This document shows positions 15,656-24,209 of a stretch of DNA of 33,194 nucleotides, one piece after another. Where the stretch lies: positions 1 to 33,194 of the forward strand of contig JBEPTZ010000043.1 of the NCBI GenBank assembly GCA_041691815.1. The letters run 5' to 3'. The notes below the pieces were generated by a model, which did no database searches, had not been told where the DNA came from, and saw only the letters and a list, made by a program, of their open reading frames with translations. Positions within the stretch are counted from its first letter, which is position 1, and each line of letters begins with the position of its first letter. A program made the position numbers and the translations under genes. The stretch comes from 70-18 sp041691815. Its GTDB lineage: Bacteria > Pseudomonadota > Alphaproteobacteria > Acetobacterales > Acetobacteraceae.

Positions 15656-15700
15656 CTACCCCTAGAATCATACCGATTCGCGCCGAGGCAACCGCTATTT
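14656..15700. mobile_element. Remnant of an IS4-family insertion sequence
   Basis: The 5' end probably lies just beyond the transposase start, around 15660-15700, where the small palindrome CGCTATTTTAGCG occurs and unrelated integrase-flank sequence begins. I find no matching inverted repeat on the GST side, so the right end has been deleted. The ~240 bases between the last transposase homology and the GST start (14417-14655) hold nothing I recognise. Confidence 0.6.
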
Positions 15701-15744
15701 TAGCGCCTATGGGGCCGAGGGGTGCCCGCCCCGGCGCGGGTGGG

Positions 15745-17076
15745 TTACCCGGCGCGGTGCAGCGACACGACGTCGCCGGCCGGCTTGGCATCGCCCATGC
15801 GACGGGCGGTTTCGTCGGCGACTGCATCGGCAGCGGCGAGCACGACGGCGTCGGCGGCATGCGTGTAGCGGGCGGTCGTGCCCTGCCGGCGGTGGCCGAT
15901 CATGGCTGCGATCGCAGCGTCGCCGAACCCCAGGTCGGCGGCCAGGGACGCAAACGAATGCCGAAGGACGTGCGCGGTGATGTCCGTCGCCAGGCCGCCC
16001 AGGCCGATGACCCGCCTGACGAACTTCTTCAGGCCAACCATCGGCCCATCCCCGCGCGTGGCAGGAAAGACCCGGGCGGCATCCATACGCCGCGGCTGGT
16101 CGCGCAATACGGTGCAAGCGGCGTGAGAGAGCGGCCGGACGCTCATCCCGGTTTTGGTGTCCGGCAGTGCGGCGGTGCGGCGGGTGAAGTCTACATCCGC
16201 CCATGTCAGATCGAGGACCTCGCCCATCCGCCAGCCCGTCAGGGCCAGGAAGCGGATCGACGCGATCGCGGGAGGCCACATCGCGGCCGGCTTGACGTTG
16301 ATCTTCGCGCCCGGCGGCAGATGGGGAACGGCAGCCGCGCGCAAGCCCTCGCCGAGCGCCAGGTATTCGGCATCGGACACCCGGCGGTCACGTTTGTTCT
16401 CGGCGAGCTTCCTCACCCCGTGGGCGGGGTTATCAATTCGAAGCCGGCGGCCCACGGCATAGGAGAAGATCGCGCCGAGCAGCCCGACCGTGCGCGTCGC
16501 CACACCGCGCCCACCGGTGATGTGTGAGAACCCTCGGGCTTTGACCTTCCTGGGGGCCCGTTCCGTCTTGCCCGCAGCGATATCGTGCATGGCCCGCTCG
16601 ATGTCCTGCCGGGTGACCGCCGCGACGGTCAGCTTGCCGAGCAGAGGAACGATGTGGCCATGAATGCGTCCTTCATCGCTTACCAGCGTGCTGGCCTTCT
16701 TCGGCTTTCCCCCGCGGACCAGGATGCGTCCGGCCTTCGCGTCTTCGAGGTATTGAGTGCATAGCTCGGCCACCTTGACCGCATTACGTTGCTCCCGCTT
16801 GTCGGCGGCCGGATCCCCGCCCGTGGTCACTAGGCCCAGAATTCGTTGTGCCTCACCCCTTGCGGTTTCAGGGGTCCAAGGAGCACCATGCCGCCCGATG
16901 GTGAACCGGCGAGCTCGGCCGGCGGCCGTCCGGTATAGCAGTACATAGGCCACCGCCTCACTGCGCTGCCGCCGGGCGCCGAAACCGGTCACCGCAGCGT
17001 CCCAAATCTCGCTTCCGGGTGCCATCGCCCTGATGTCCCGGAGCCCGATCCGCTTACGCCCCGCCTTATTCGCCAT
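15745..17076 (-). CDS. Tyrosine recombinase / site-specific integrase
   Basis: A 443-residue integrase. The N-terminal part (about 1-95) resembles the arm-binding DUF4102-type domain of genomic-island integrases, and the middle is a core-binding domain. Catalytic residues are R283 (T-G-W-R-M-G-E), H369 and R372 (H-V-L-R-H-S-F), H395 (I-G-H-R) and nucleophile Y404 (A-R-Y-T-H-A). All are intact and the length is normal, so it could still be active. AAGGAG precedes ATG 17076. It reads away from a tRNA-Val 3' fragment about 150 bp upstream, the usual arrangement for an element that integrates into a tRNA gene. No excisionase or cargo genes accompany it. Confidence 0.95.
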   Translation of the reverse strand: MANKAGRKRIGLRDIRAMAPGSEIWDAAVTGFGARRQRSEAVAYVLLYRTAAGRARRFTIGRHGAPWTPETARGEAQRILGLVTTGGDPAADKREQRNAVKVAELCTQYLEDAKAGRILVRGGKPKKASTLVSDEGRIHGHIVPLLGKLTVAAVTRQDIERAMHDIAAGKTERAPRKVKARGFSHITGGRGVATRTVGLLGAIFSYAVGRRLRIDNPAHGVRKLAENKRDRRVSDAEYLALGEGLRAAAVPHLPPGAKINVKPAAMWPPAIASIRFLALTGWRMGEVLDLTWADVDFTRRTAALPDTKTGMSVRPLSHAACTVLRDQPRRMDAARVFPATRGDGPMVGLKKFVRRVIGLGGLATDITAHVLRHSFASLAADLGFGDAAIAAMIGHRRQGTTARYTHAADAVVLAAADAVADETARRMGDAKPAGDVVSLHRAG

Positions 17077-17222
17077 CGCTAGCTCCTTCCTAGGAGCAAA
17101 TAGGTAGCAAAGATTGCCAAATGGCCGCAATTTGAATCAACTCACGGAAATTCTAATGTATGCAGTTGCAGTAGGTTATACATCATAAACGACCTGGAAA
17201 AATGTCAGGAAATGAATGACCC
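17077..17222. other. AT-rich flank, possible attachment-site arm region
   Basis: Between the integrase start and the tRNA fragment the DNA is much more AT-rich than its surroundings. It has short repeats (GCAAATAG / GTAGCAAAG near 17095-17112) that could be arm-type integrase sites. The integrase promoter must also lie here. No protein is encoded. Confidence 0.4.
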
Positions 17223-17272
17223 TCGCCTTCACACGGCGGGGGTCACAGGTTCAATCCCTGTCGCACCCACCA
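17223..17272 (+). tRNA. 3' fragment of tRNA-Val(CAC), integration footprint
   Basis: From 17223 the sequence folds as the 3' part of a tRNA: anticodon stem TCGCC/GGCGG around the seven-base loop TTCACAC (anticodon CAC, valine), a five-base variable loop, T-arm ACAGG/CCTGT with loop TTCAATC, acceptor strand CGCACCC, discriminator A and encoded CCA. The expected 5' acceptor strand GGGTGCG and D-arm are absent upstream. This is what remains at one end of an element that recombined within the anticodon arm. Not functional by itself. Confidence 0.8.
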
Positions 17273-17345
17273 TTCCCGGGTTCCTTATATTCTGGCTTTC
17301 CTCGATCGCTGCCCCCCCAATCGCTGCGATGCCCGGAGCACGCCG

Positions 17346-17933
17346 ATGACCGACAGCCTGGAATACGCCAAGGAAGGCCTGGAGCATGCCGGCCATTCGG
17401 CGCATGGCGACGGCACCGCCCGCCGGGTGGCGGTGCTGGTGGCGGTGCTGGCCGCCGGGCTGGCGATCGGCGAGATGGCCGAGAAGGGGGCGCAGAACGC
17501 CTATCTGACCCACCATATCCAGGCGACCGACGACTGGGCATTCTACCAGGCCAAGACCACGCGGGCGAACCTCTACACCATCCAGGCCGAGACGCTGGCG
17601 GCGCTGGCCGGTGGGCGCGATGCGGCGGGTGCGGCGGTGCTGGAGAAGCAGGCCGCCGCGGCCCGCGCCACCGCCGCCCGGCTGCTCGATGACCCCAAGG
17701 GCGGCGAGGGCCGGGTGCAACTGGCGAAGCGGGCCAAGGGCTCCGAGGTGGAGCGTGATGTGGCGTTCCATCGCTACCATCTGTTCGAGGGTGTGGTGGG
17801 CGGGTTGCAGATCGCCATCGTGCTGGCCTCGGTCTCGGTGGTGACGCGGGTGCGGACGCTGGCGCTGGTGGCCGGGGCTTTGGGACTGGCGGCCGCGGTG
17901 TTCGGCGGGCTTGTAGCGGCCGGGCTGGTCTGA
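17346..17933 (+). CDS. DUF4337-type membrane protein
   Basis: A 195-residue protein with one hydrophobic segment near the N-terminus (about 27-45) and two at the C-terminus (about 150-168 and 172-194), leaving a charged, helical middle (A-A-A-A-R-A-T-A-A-R, K-R-A-K-G-S-E-V-E-R-D) probably in the periplasm or cytoplasm. The order, the A-x-x-x-W-x-x-Y/F-Q-A-K motif near residue 60 and the paired C-terminal helices fit DUF4337, a family of unknown function. GGAG stands seven bases before the ATG. First gene beyond the tRNA fragment; no clear functional link to neighbours. Confidence 0.75.
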   Translation: MTDSLEYAKEGLEHAGHSAHGDGTARRVAVLVAVLAAGLAIGEMAEKGAQNAYLTHHIQATDDWAFYQAKTTRANLYTIQAETLAALAGGRDAAGAAVLEKQAAAARATAARLLDDPKGGEGRVQLAKRAKGSEVERDVAFHRYHLFEGVVGGLQIAIVLASVSVVTRVRTLALVAGALGLAAAVFGGLVAAGLV

Positions 17934-17981
17934 GGCGGCGGTTTCTCGCCGAGGACGGCCGATTGTTCCGCAAAGGACGCG

Positions 17982-18650
17982 ATGATGCTCTGTGGCGAAG
18001 CGGTGGTGGCGATCTGGAACGGCATCACGCCCGAGGCCTGGGACGCGTTTCATGACTGGCACCTGCACGAGCATATGTCCGAGCGGGTCGGGATTCCCGG
18101 TTTTCTGCGTGGCCGCCGTTATGGCGCGGCGGACGCCGCCACCACGCCGGAGTTTTTTACGCTGTACGAGGCGCTCAGCATCGAGGTGCTGAAAGGCAGC
18201 GGCTACACCGACCGGCTGAACGCACCGACGCCGTGGACGCGTCGCGTGACACCGGATTTCCGCGCCACTGCCCGGGCGCTGGCGCGGGTGCTGGATAGCA
18301 GCGGTCCCGGCATGGGCGGGGTGCTGGCGACGATCCGCTTCGACGCACCGGCCGGGGCGGCTGCGGCACTTGCCGATGTGGTGCGGGCGGCCGGGCGGGG
18401 GGCGCGGATTACCGGCGCGCATCTGTGCCGCGCCGATGACGATGCCTCCGGGCTGGCCACCGCCGAGTCGCGCGCCCGCAGCGACAGCCGGCCGCCGCCG
18501 GCCTGGTTCGTGCTGCTGGAAGCGGTGGACCTCGGGGCGCTGGACGGTGTGTTGCCGGATGCCCGGCTGCACGCCGCCGGGGTCAGCGGGCCGGTGCTGC
18601 GCGGGCGGTATCAGTTGCAATATGTTCGCGGCAAGACCGCCTTCGCCTGA
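17982..18650 (+). CDS. Conserved protein of unknown function with EthD/DUF4286-like N-terminus
   Basis: A 222-residue soluble protein. The N-terminal segment (W-H-L-H-E-H-M-S-E-R then G-I-P-G-F-L-R-G-R-R-Y, about 26-47) is the signature seen in small dimeric alpha-beta-barrel proteins of the EthD/DUF4286 sort. The second half, from about residue 110, looks like a second weaker copy of such a fold. Conserved histidines could bind a metal or substrate; no enzyme activity can be assigned. AAAGGA suits the second ATG (17985) slightly better than the first. It is convergent with the reductase gene, 22 bp apart. Confidence 0.65.
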   Translation: MMLCGEAVVAIWNGITPEAWDAFHDWHLHEHMSERVGIPGFLRGRRYGAADAATTPEFFTLYEALSIEVLKGSGYTDRLNAPTPWTRRVTPDFRATARALARVLDSSGPGMGGVLATIRFDAPAGAAAALADVVRAAGRGARITGAHLCRADDDASGLATAESRARSDSRPPPAWFVLLEAVDLGALDGVLPDARLHAAGVSGPVLRGRYQLQYVRGKTAFA

Positions 18651-18672
18651 GGCGCGGTTCGGCTGACCGGGA

Positions 18673-19623
18673 TCAGAGGTCCAGCACGAGGCGGCCGCCA
18701 GCGCATCCGGCGACGCAGGCCATCAGGGTGTGCTGGCGCTCGGCCGGGGTGAGGAAGCGGTCGTGGTGCAGCACCTGACCCTCGATAAACCGCACCTTGC
18801 AGGCGCCGCAGATGCCGCCGCCGCAGGAGGTCGGCACATCGACGCCGCACTGGGCGATCGCGTCGAGCATCGGCATGCCGGCCGGCACCTCCAGCGTGCG
18901 ACCGGACAGCGCCAGCACCAGCGTGTAGGGTTTGGCGGCGGGATCGAGGAGCAGCGGCGGCGGCACGAAGCGTTCCAGGTGCAACTGGTCGGCGGGCCAG
19001 CCGGCGGCGGCGCTCTCGAAGGCGTCGAGCATGCCGGCGGGGCCGCAGCAACTGATCAGCACGTTGGGGCGGGGCGGGCCGATCAGGCTGGCGACGTCCG
19101 GCCGGCCGGCGGTGGTGTCGTGCAGCACGGCCAGGCCGGCGTGCAGCAGCGGTTGCAACTGCCGGGCCAGCGGCGGCGTGCCGTGGGAGAGCACATGCAG
19201 CACGAAATTGCGGTCGCCGCGATGCAGCAGCGCGGCGGCAGCCGACAGGAACGGGGTGACGCCGATGCCGCCGGCGACGAAGATCTGCCGCGTGGCGGGG
19301 GGCAGCGCCAGGCCGCCGCGGGGCAGCGAGACGCCGATGGTATCGCCCTCGGCGATGCTGTCGTGCAGCAGCGCCGAGCCGCCGCGACCGGCCGGTTCGC
19401 GCTTGACGGCGATCTCGTAGCGGGTGTGGTGCTGCGGGCCGTTGCACAGCGAGTAGGTGCGCAGCAGCCCGCCGGGCAGCGACAGGTCGATATGGGCGCC
19501 GGGGCGGGCTGGCGGCAGTTCCCAGCAGTCCGGGTCTTCCAGCGTGAGATGTTTGATGCCGGGGCCGGCCGGCTCGATGCGCCGGACGATGGTCCGGATG
19601 GTGGTGATGCCGCGGCGGGCCAT
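18673..19623 (-). CDS. Flavin-dependent 2Fe-2S reductase (phthalate dioxygenase reductase type)
   Basis: A 316-residue electron-transfer protein that passes electrons from NAD(P)H through a flavin to a C-terminal plant-type ferredoxin domain. The flavin motif R-T-Y-S-L is at 55-59, the nucleotide loop G-G-I-G-V-T-P at 118-124, and ferredoxin cysteines at 267, 272, 275 and 303 (C-x4-C-x2-C-x27-C). Domain order FNR then Fe-S is that of phthalate and vanillate oxygenase reductases. No oxygenase subunit is nearby. Instead the gene is coupled to a MOSC-domain gene: its ATG shares one base with that gene's stop. So it probably supplies electrons to the MOSC protein. Confidence 0.9.
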   Translation of the reverse strand: MARRGITTIRTIVRRIEPAGPGIKHLTLEDPDCWELPPARPGAHIDLSLPGGLLRTYSLCNGPQHHTRYEIAVKREPAGRGGSALLHDSIAEGDTIGVSLPRGGLALPPATRQIFVAGGIGVTPFLSAAAALLHRGDRNFVLHVLSHGTPPLARQLQPLLHAGLAVLHDTTAGRPDVASLIGPPRPNVLISCCGPAGMLDAFESAAAGWPADQLHLERFVPPPLLLDPAAKPYTLVLALSGRTLEVPAGMPMLDAIAQCGVDVPTSCGGGICGACKVRFIEGQVLHHDRFLTPAERQHTLMACVAGCAGGRLVLDL

Positions 19624-20156
19624 TATTCGGAGCGGACCACGTCGCCGACCCGCACGACGCCGCCCTTCAGGATGCGGCAGTTGAGACCGGAGCGGTTGAT
19701 CAGCGGGTCGAAGATCGATTTGCCGGTGATTTCCTCGATGTGGCGGCAGGGCACCGAGAGCCGCGTCGCCTCGAGCAGGGTGTCGCCGAGCCAGAATTGC
19801 CGGCCGACCAGGTGGGTGAGCGGGACGCCCTCGACGGTGACGTTGCGGCGGTGTTCGAGCGGGGTGAGCGCGATGTGGTGGTCGCGTTGCAGCGCCCACA
19901 GGGTCTCGATTTCGAACAGGGTGACCTGGCGGCCTGCTTCCGGCTTGTGCGAGTAGAAGCCGGCTTCACGGCCGATCATGTAGCGGTCGCCCTCGATGCC
20001 GATGCCGGCGATGAGGGTGAGTTCCGGCATCGCGTGCATCGGCAGGAAGGCGCGCGGCGTCAATTGCAGGTGACGGACGACGCCCTTCCAGGAGGAGGCT
20101 GGGGTGCTCTCGTTGCTGGGCGCGGCGGCAGGCTGCAGGTGCGTGTCGATTTGCAT
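19623..20156 (-). CDS. MOSC-domain protein (molybdenum cofactor sulfurase C-terminal fold)
   Basis: A 177-residue protein with the MOSC beta-barrel: G-I-E-G-D-R-Y (54-59), R-Q-V-T-L-F-E (76-82), R-R-N-V-T-V-E-G-V (103-111), and C137 in S-V-P-C-R-H, the cysteine expected to bind molybdenum in YiiM, YcbX and mARC-like enzymes. These enzymes reduce N-hydroxylated compounds with electrons from a partner reductase. I chose ATG 20156; upstream sequence in frame is proline-rich and not conserved. The stop overlaps the start of the reductase gene by one base. Single-chain fusions of MOSC with a ferredoxin reductase exist, and this pair looks like the split form. Confidence 0.85.
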   Translation of the reverse strand: MQIDTHLQPAAAPSNESTPASSWKGVVRHLQLTPRAFLPMHAMPELTLIAGIGIEGDRYMIGREAGFYSHKPEAGRQVTLFEIETLWALQRDHHIALTPLEHRRNVTVEGVPLTHLVGRQFWLGDTLLEATRLSVPCRHIEEITGKSIFDPLINRSGLNCRILKGGVVRVGDVVRSE

Positions 20157-20445
20157 GTCAGGGCGACCCGGAGGTTGAGGTTCTGGGCGCAGCGCGTTGC
20201 GCCGAGGTGGCGAGGCAGGCGGTGCCGGCATGGTGGCTTCGGGTATTGTGCCGCGTCGACGACGGCACGTCGATATGGCGGTCGCGGGGGGGGGGCGGCC
20301 ATGCGGTTGCGCCGCGTTGTGGGCCGGCTACCAATCACGGCCGGATCGGCGCACAAGGTTTGTTCGCGACCCCTGGTCGGATGGTCATCTCGGGCACCAT
20401 CCGCAACGGCGCAGACCGATGAACGTCATCCACAGGAGGGCAGAC
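20157..20445. promoter_or_regulatory. Divergent promoter region between MOSC and ABC importer operons
   Basis: About 290 bases without a credible gene. A GGAGG stands before the binding-protein ATG. The region includes a run of ten G near 20285. I see no riboswitch fold or clear operator. Confidence 0.4.
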
Positions 20446-21528
20446 ATGGACCACAGGATCACACTTTCCCGGCGTGCGGCGCTCGGCGCCGGTGTTGCCT
20501 CGGTCGCCATGCTGGCCGCCCCGGCGATTGGGCGGGCGGCTGATCGCAGCATCAAGATCGGCGCCTATGGCGGGTTCTTCAAGGAAAGCTTCGACAAGCA
20601 CGTGTTCCCGGCATTCACCAAGGCGACCGGCATCGCCGTGGAATCAGTGGGCGAGCCGACCGGCGAGGCGTGGCTGGTGCAGGTGGAGCAGGCGGCGCGG
20701 GCCGGCCAGGCGCCAGCCGATCTGTCGATGATGAGCCAGGTCGCCATGCTGAAGGGGCAGCAGACCAAGCTGTGGACGCCGCTCGATGAGAAGCGGTTGA
20801 AGAATCTTGGCAATGTGCTGCCGCAGTTCGTCAATCGCTATCCGGACGGCACGCTGGCCGGGGTTGGCGCGGTGTCGTGGTATATCACGCTGGTTTCCAA
20901 CACCGATGTGTTCAAGACCGCGCCGACCAGTTGGGCGACGTTCTGGGACAGCGACAAGCGCGACAAACTGGGGCTGCTGGCGCTGGTGTCGAACAGCTTT
21001 CTGCTGGAGGTGACCGCCACCACCTTCATGGGCGGCACCAAGGTGCTGGACAGCGAGGACGGCATTCTGGCGGCGCTGAAGAAGCTGGCAGAGCTGAAGC
21101 CGAATGTGCGGCTGTGGTATCGCGACGAGGCGCAGTTCGAGCAGGCGCTGAAATCGGGCGAGATTCCGATGGGGCAGTATTATCACGACGTGACCGGAAT
21201 CGCGATTTCCAAGGGGTTTCATGTGCGGACCACTTTCCCCAAGGAGGGCGGCATCAACGACAGCGGCAGCTGGGCGCTGAGCCGGGCGAGCAAGAAGGGC
21301 GACGAGGCGCATGCCTTTATCGACTTCTTCTGCCAGCCGGACATCCAGTCGCTGGTGGCGCGCAAGCTGGGGACAGCGCCGACGGTGCAGCGCAAGCTGC
21401 TGGATCTGACCGATGCCGAGTTCGCGGCGTGCAGTTCGGAGATTCCGCCGATTATTCCGCGCTACGATCTCTACGTGAGCAAGGCCGACTGGCTGAGCCA
21501 GAAATGGACCGAGATGATCGTCGGCTGA
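20446..21528 (+). CDS. ABC importer periplasmic binding protein (family 1, spermidine/putrescine/Fe type)
   Basis: A 360-residue extracellular solute-binding protein, first gene of a four-gene importer operon. The N-terminus L-S-R-R-A-A-L-G-A-G resembles a Tat signal, followed by an Ala-rich core and cleavage near G-R-A-A. The mature protein begins I-K-I-G-A-Y-G-G, then follows the usual two-lobe pattern (W-Y-I-T-L-V-S-N-T-D, P-T-S-W-A-T-F-W-D). Members of this group bind polyamines, ferric iron, opines or 2-aminoethylphosphonate, so the ligand is open. CAGGAGGG precedes the ATG. It captures solute for the ATPase and permeases encoded next. Confidence 0.88.
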   Translation: MDHRITLSRRAALGAGVASVAMLAAPAIGRAADRSIKIGAYGGFFKESFDKHVFPAFTKATGIAVESVGEPTGEAWLVQVEQAARAGQAPADLSMMSQVAMLKGQQTKLWTPLDEKRLKNLGNVLPQFVNRYPDGTLAGVGAVSWYITLVSNTDVFKTAPTSWATFWDSDKRDKLGLLALVSNSFLLEVTATTFMGGTKVLDSEDGILAALKKLAELKPNVRLWYRDEAQFEQALKSGEIPMGQYYHDVTGIAISKGFHVRTTFPKEGGINDSGSWALSRASKKGDEAHAFIDFFCQPDIQSLVARKLGTAPTVQRKLLDLTDAEFAACSSEIPPIIPRYDLYVSKADWLSQKWTEMIVG

Positions 21529-21562
21529 GGTCGCAAGCCGCCGCGGTTAGCAAGGATCAGCC

Positions 21563-22570
21563 ATGTCGGGGCTTGAACTTCGCGGTGTCGGCAAGCTGTT
21601 CGGGAGCTTCCGGGCGGTGGAGAATGTCAGCCTCGCGGTGCCGGACGGGCGGTTTGTCTGCCTGCTGGGGCCGTCGGGCTGCGGCAAGACCACGTTGCTG
21701 CGGATGATCGCCGGGCTGGAGGCGCCGAGCGAGGGGCAGATTCTGCTGGCCGGCGAGGATCTGGTCGGGATGCCGACGCATCGGCGTGATCTTGGCATGG
21801 TGTTCCAGTCGCTGGCGCTGTTTCCGCATCTTTCGGTGGGGGAGAATATCGCCTACCCGCTGCGGCTGCGTCGGCGGCCGCGGGCGGAGCAGCGAGCCAG
21901 GGTTGCCGAGTTGCTGGAGCTGGTGCGGCTGCCTGGTCTGGCGGATCGGCCGGTGGCGAAACTTTCGGGCGGGCAGCGGCAGCGGGTGGCGATTGCCCGG
22001 GCGCTGGCGCTGTCGCCGCGGCTGTTTCTGCTGGATGAGCCGCTTTCGGCGCTGGATGCCAAGTTGCGCGAGGCGATGCAGATCGAGCTGCGGCAGTTGC
22101 AGCAGCGGCTGGGGATCACCACCATCGCGGTGACCCACGACCAGCGCGAGGCGATGACGATGGCCGATCTGGTGGTGGTGATGGGCGAGGGCCGCATCCG
22201 CCAGGCGGCACCGCCAGTGGAGATTTATCGCCGGCCGGCCGATGCGTTCGTGGCCAATTTCATCGGCACCACCAATCTTATTCCGCTGCAGGATGGCCAG
22301 TTGCTCGGTCGGCGGTGGCCGGGGGCGGTGGGCGAGGGCGTGGTTTCGATCCGGCCGGAGGATGTGCGGCTGGGTCCGGTCGCGGAGGGGGTGGTGACCG
22401 GGCGGGTTGCCTTCGTGCGCGATCTTGGCGCCACCATCGAGACTTTTGTCGAGGTCGGGGGGATGACGCTGACCGCGACCGCCAGTCCGCGCGAGCGGCA
22501 GGGGCTGGCGGTTGGCGATGCGGTTGGGGTGGAACTGCCGCAAGAGGCCTGTGTGGTGCTGAAGGCATGA
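21563..22570 (+). CDS. ABC importer ATP-binding protein (PotA-like)
   Basis: A 335-residue ATPase that powers the importer on the cytoplasmic face. Walker A G-P-S-G-C-G-K-T (36-43), Q-loop F-Q-S (81-83), signature L-S-G-G-Q (134-138), Walker B L-F-L-L-D-E-P (154-160) and the switch H192. The C-terminal ~90 residues form a TOBE-like regulatory domain (I-G-T-T-N-L-I-P, S-I-R-P-E-D-V), as in PotA/FbpC. It starts 34 bp after the binding protein, with AAGGA at the ribosome site, and its stop overlaps the first permease start (ATGA). Confidence 0.95.
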   Translation: MSGLELRGVGKLFGSFRAVENVSLAVPDGRFVCLLGPSGCGKTTLLRMIAGLEAPSEGQILLAGEDLVGMPTHRRDLGMVFQSLALFPHLSVGENIAYPLRLRRRPRAEQRARVAELLELVRLPGLADRPVAKLSGGQRQRVAIARALALSPRLFLLDEPLSALDAKLREAMQIELRQLQQRLGITTIAVTHDQREAMTMADLVVVMGEGRIRQAAPPVEIYRRPADAFVANFIGTTNLIPLQDGQLLGRRWPGAVGEGVVSIRPEDVRLGPVAEGVVTGRVAFVRDLGATIETFVEVGGMTLTATASPRERQGLAVGDAVGVELPQEACVVLKA

Positions 22571-23421
22571 GGCGGGAGGCGCCGCAGCGGCTGCGCGATT
22601 ACGCGCCGATCGTCTGGCCCGGGGCGATGCTGGTGGTGTTCTTCCTGATCCCGTTCGCGACGATGATCGCAGTCAGCTTTTTTCATCGCGATCCCGGCGC
22701 GTTCTATACGCCGGGGTTCGAACTGGCGAATTACCAGCGGTTCCTGACCGCGTTTTTCGGCGGCATCCTGGGGTTTTCGCTGTTTCTGGCGGTGCTGGTT
22801 GCGCTGGTGGCGGTGGCCATCGCGTTTCCCTTCGTGTGGTCGCTGGTGCGGTTGCCGCGGCGGGCGCAGGTGGGGTGGCTGATCGCGGTGCTGTCGGTGC
22901 TGTCGCTCTCCGAGGTGATCATCGGGTTTGCCTGGTCGACGCTGTTTTCGCGCACCGCCGGGCTGACCAATCTGCTGGTGCTGGTGGGGGTGATGGATCA
23001 TCCGGTGGCGCTGACGCCGGGGTTTGGCGCGGTGCTGGCGGCGATGGTCTATCAGGCGCTGCCCTATACCGTGCTGGTGCTCTACCCGGCGCTGGCCCGG
23101 CTCGACCCGGCGTTGACCGAAGCGGCGCGGACGATGGGGGCCAACCCGGTGCAGGCGTTCCTCACCGTCGTGGTGCCGACCTGCCGCAACACCATTGTGG
23201 CGACGCTGGTGATCGTGTTCGTGTTCGCGCTCGGCTCCTACCTGTTGCCGCAGATCCTTGGCCGGCCGCGGCAGTGGACGCTGTCGGTGATCATCACCGA
23301 CCAGGCGATCTATCAGGCGAACATGCCGTTTGCCGCGGCGATGGCGGTGTTGCTGGTGGTGGTGACGCTGGCGATGGTCGGGCTGGCGGCGCGGCTTGGC
23401 CGGCGGGAGGGGGCGCAGTGA
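22567..23421 (+). CDS. ABC importer permease 1 (PotB-like)
   Basis: A 284-residue inner-membrane protein with about six hydrophobic segments, the first at roughly 13-35. The cytoplasmic EAA loop reads L-T-E-A-A-R-T-M-G-A-N-P-V-Q-A-F (about 185-200) and docks with the ATPase. The start lies in an ATGA overlap with the ATPase gene, and the stop overlaps the next start, so translation is coupled along the operon. Size and topology match PotB-type permeases. Confidence 0.93.
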   Translation: MRREAPQRLRDYAPIVWPGAMLVVFFLIPFATMIAVSFFHRDPGAFYTPGFELANYQRFLTAFFGGILGFSLFLAVLVALVAVAIAFPFVWSLVRLPRRAQVGWLIAVLSVLSLSEVIIGFAWSTLFSRTAGLTNLLVLVGVMDHPVALTPGFGAVLAAMVYQALPYTVLVLYPALARLDPALTEAARTMGANPVQAFLTVVVPTCRNTIVATLVIVFVFALGSYLLPQILGRPRQWTLSVIITDQAIYQANMPFAAAMAVLLVVVTLAMVGLAARLGRREGAQ

Positions 23422-24209
23422 TCGGGCGGCTGTGGCGGCTTGGCGTCGGTATCTTCCTGGCGCTGCCGCTGATTGTGGTCGCCGGGGTGTCGATCAACGA
23501 GCAGCAGAGCCTGAGCTTCCCGCCACGCGGGCTGTCGGTGCATTGGTATGCACAGATTTTCACCGATGCCGGCTGGCGCGCCGCGCTGCTGAATTCGCTG
23601 TGGCTGGCGGCGGCCTCGGCGGCGCTGGCGGTGTCGATCGCGCTGCCGCTGGCGTGGTTTCTGTGGCGGCGGGTGGCGCCCTGGGCGCGGGTCGTGCAAC
23701 TGCTGGGCATCGCGCCGTTCATCCTGCCGCCGGTGATCACCGCCCTCGGCTTCCTGTCGTTCTGGTCGATGACCGGGCTGTACGGCCGGCTTTGGACCGC
23801 GGCGATCAGCCACGGGATCTTTTTCACCACCCTGCCGCTGGTGACGCTGACGCTGGGGTTTTCGGCGATCGACCGCAGCCTCGCCGAGGCCGCGGCGACG
23901 ATGGGGGCCGATGACCGGCAGGTGTTCCGCACCGTGGTTCTGCCGCTGATCACGCCGTATCTGGTGTCCGGCTTCGCCTTCGTGTTCGTGCTGTCGCTGA
24001 ACGAATATATCGTCGCCTACATGACGGTGGGGTTCGTGATGGAGACGCTGCCGATCAAGATCTTCAACGCGCTGCGCTACGGCTATACGCCGACCATGGC
24101 GTCAGTCTCGGTGCTGTTCGTGGCGATCGCGGCGGTGGTGTTCGGGCTGGTGGCGTGGTTCGGCAACCTGCCACGGCTGCTGGGTGCGCCGGGCGAGGCG
24201 GAGCACTGA
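23418..24209 (+). CDS. ABC importer permease 2 (PotC-like), GTG start
   Basis: A 263-residue second membrane subunit with about six transmembrane segments and an EAA loop L-A-E-A-A-A-T-M-G-A-D-D-R-Q-V-F (about 155-170). The GTG start overlaps the preceding stop (GTGA); no better start exists because the first membrane segment begins within ten residues. It completes the importer, which then has one binding protein, one ATPase and two permeases. It ends 40 bp from the convergent aldolase gene. Confidence 0.92.
   Translation: MIGRLWRLGVGIFLALPLIVVAGVSINEQQSLSFPPRGLSVHWYAQIFTDAGWRAALLNSLWLAAASAALAVSIALPLAWFLWRRVAPWARVVQLLGIAPFILPPVITALGFLSFWSMTGLYGRLWTAAISHGIFFTTLPLVTLTLGFSAIDRSLAEAAATMGADDRQVFRTVVLPLITPYLVSGFAFVFVLSLNEYIVAYMTVGFVMETLPIKIFNALRYGYTPTMASVSVLFVAIAAVVFGLVAWFGNLPRLLGAPGEAEH

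Noticed and set aside
17200..17272. Complete tRNA gene
   Set aside because: The anticodon arm, T-arm and acceptor 3' strand are present, but no D-arm or matching 5' acceptor strand precedes them.
18673..19623. Reductase of a ring-hydroxylating oxygenase system
   Set aside because: No Rieske oxygenase or hydroxylase subunit is encoded nearby; the coupled gene is a MOSC protein.
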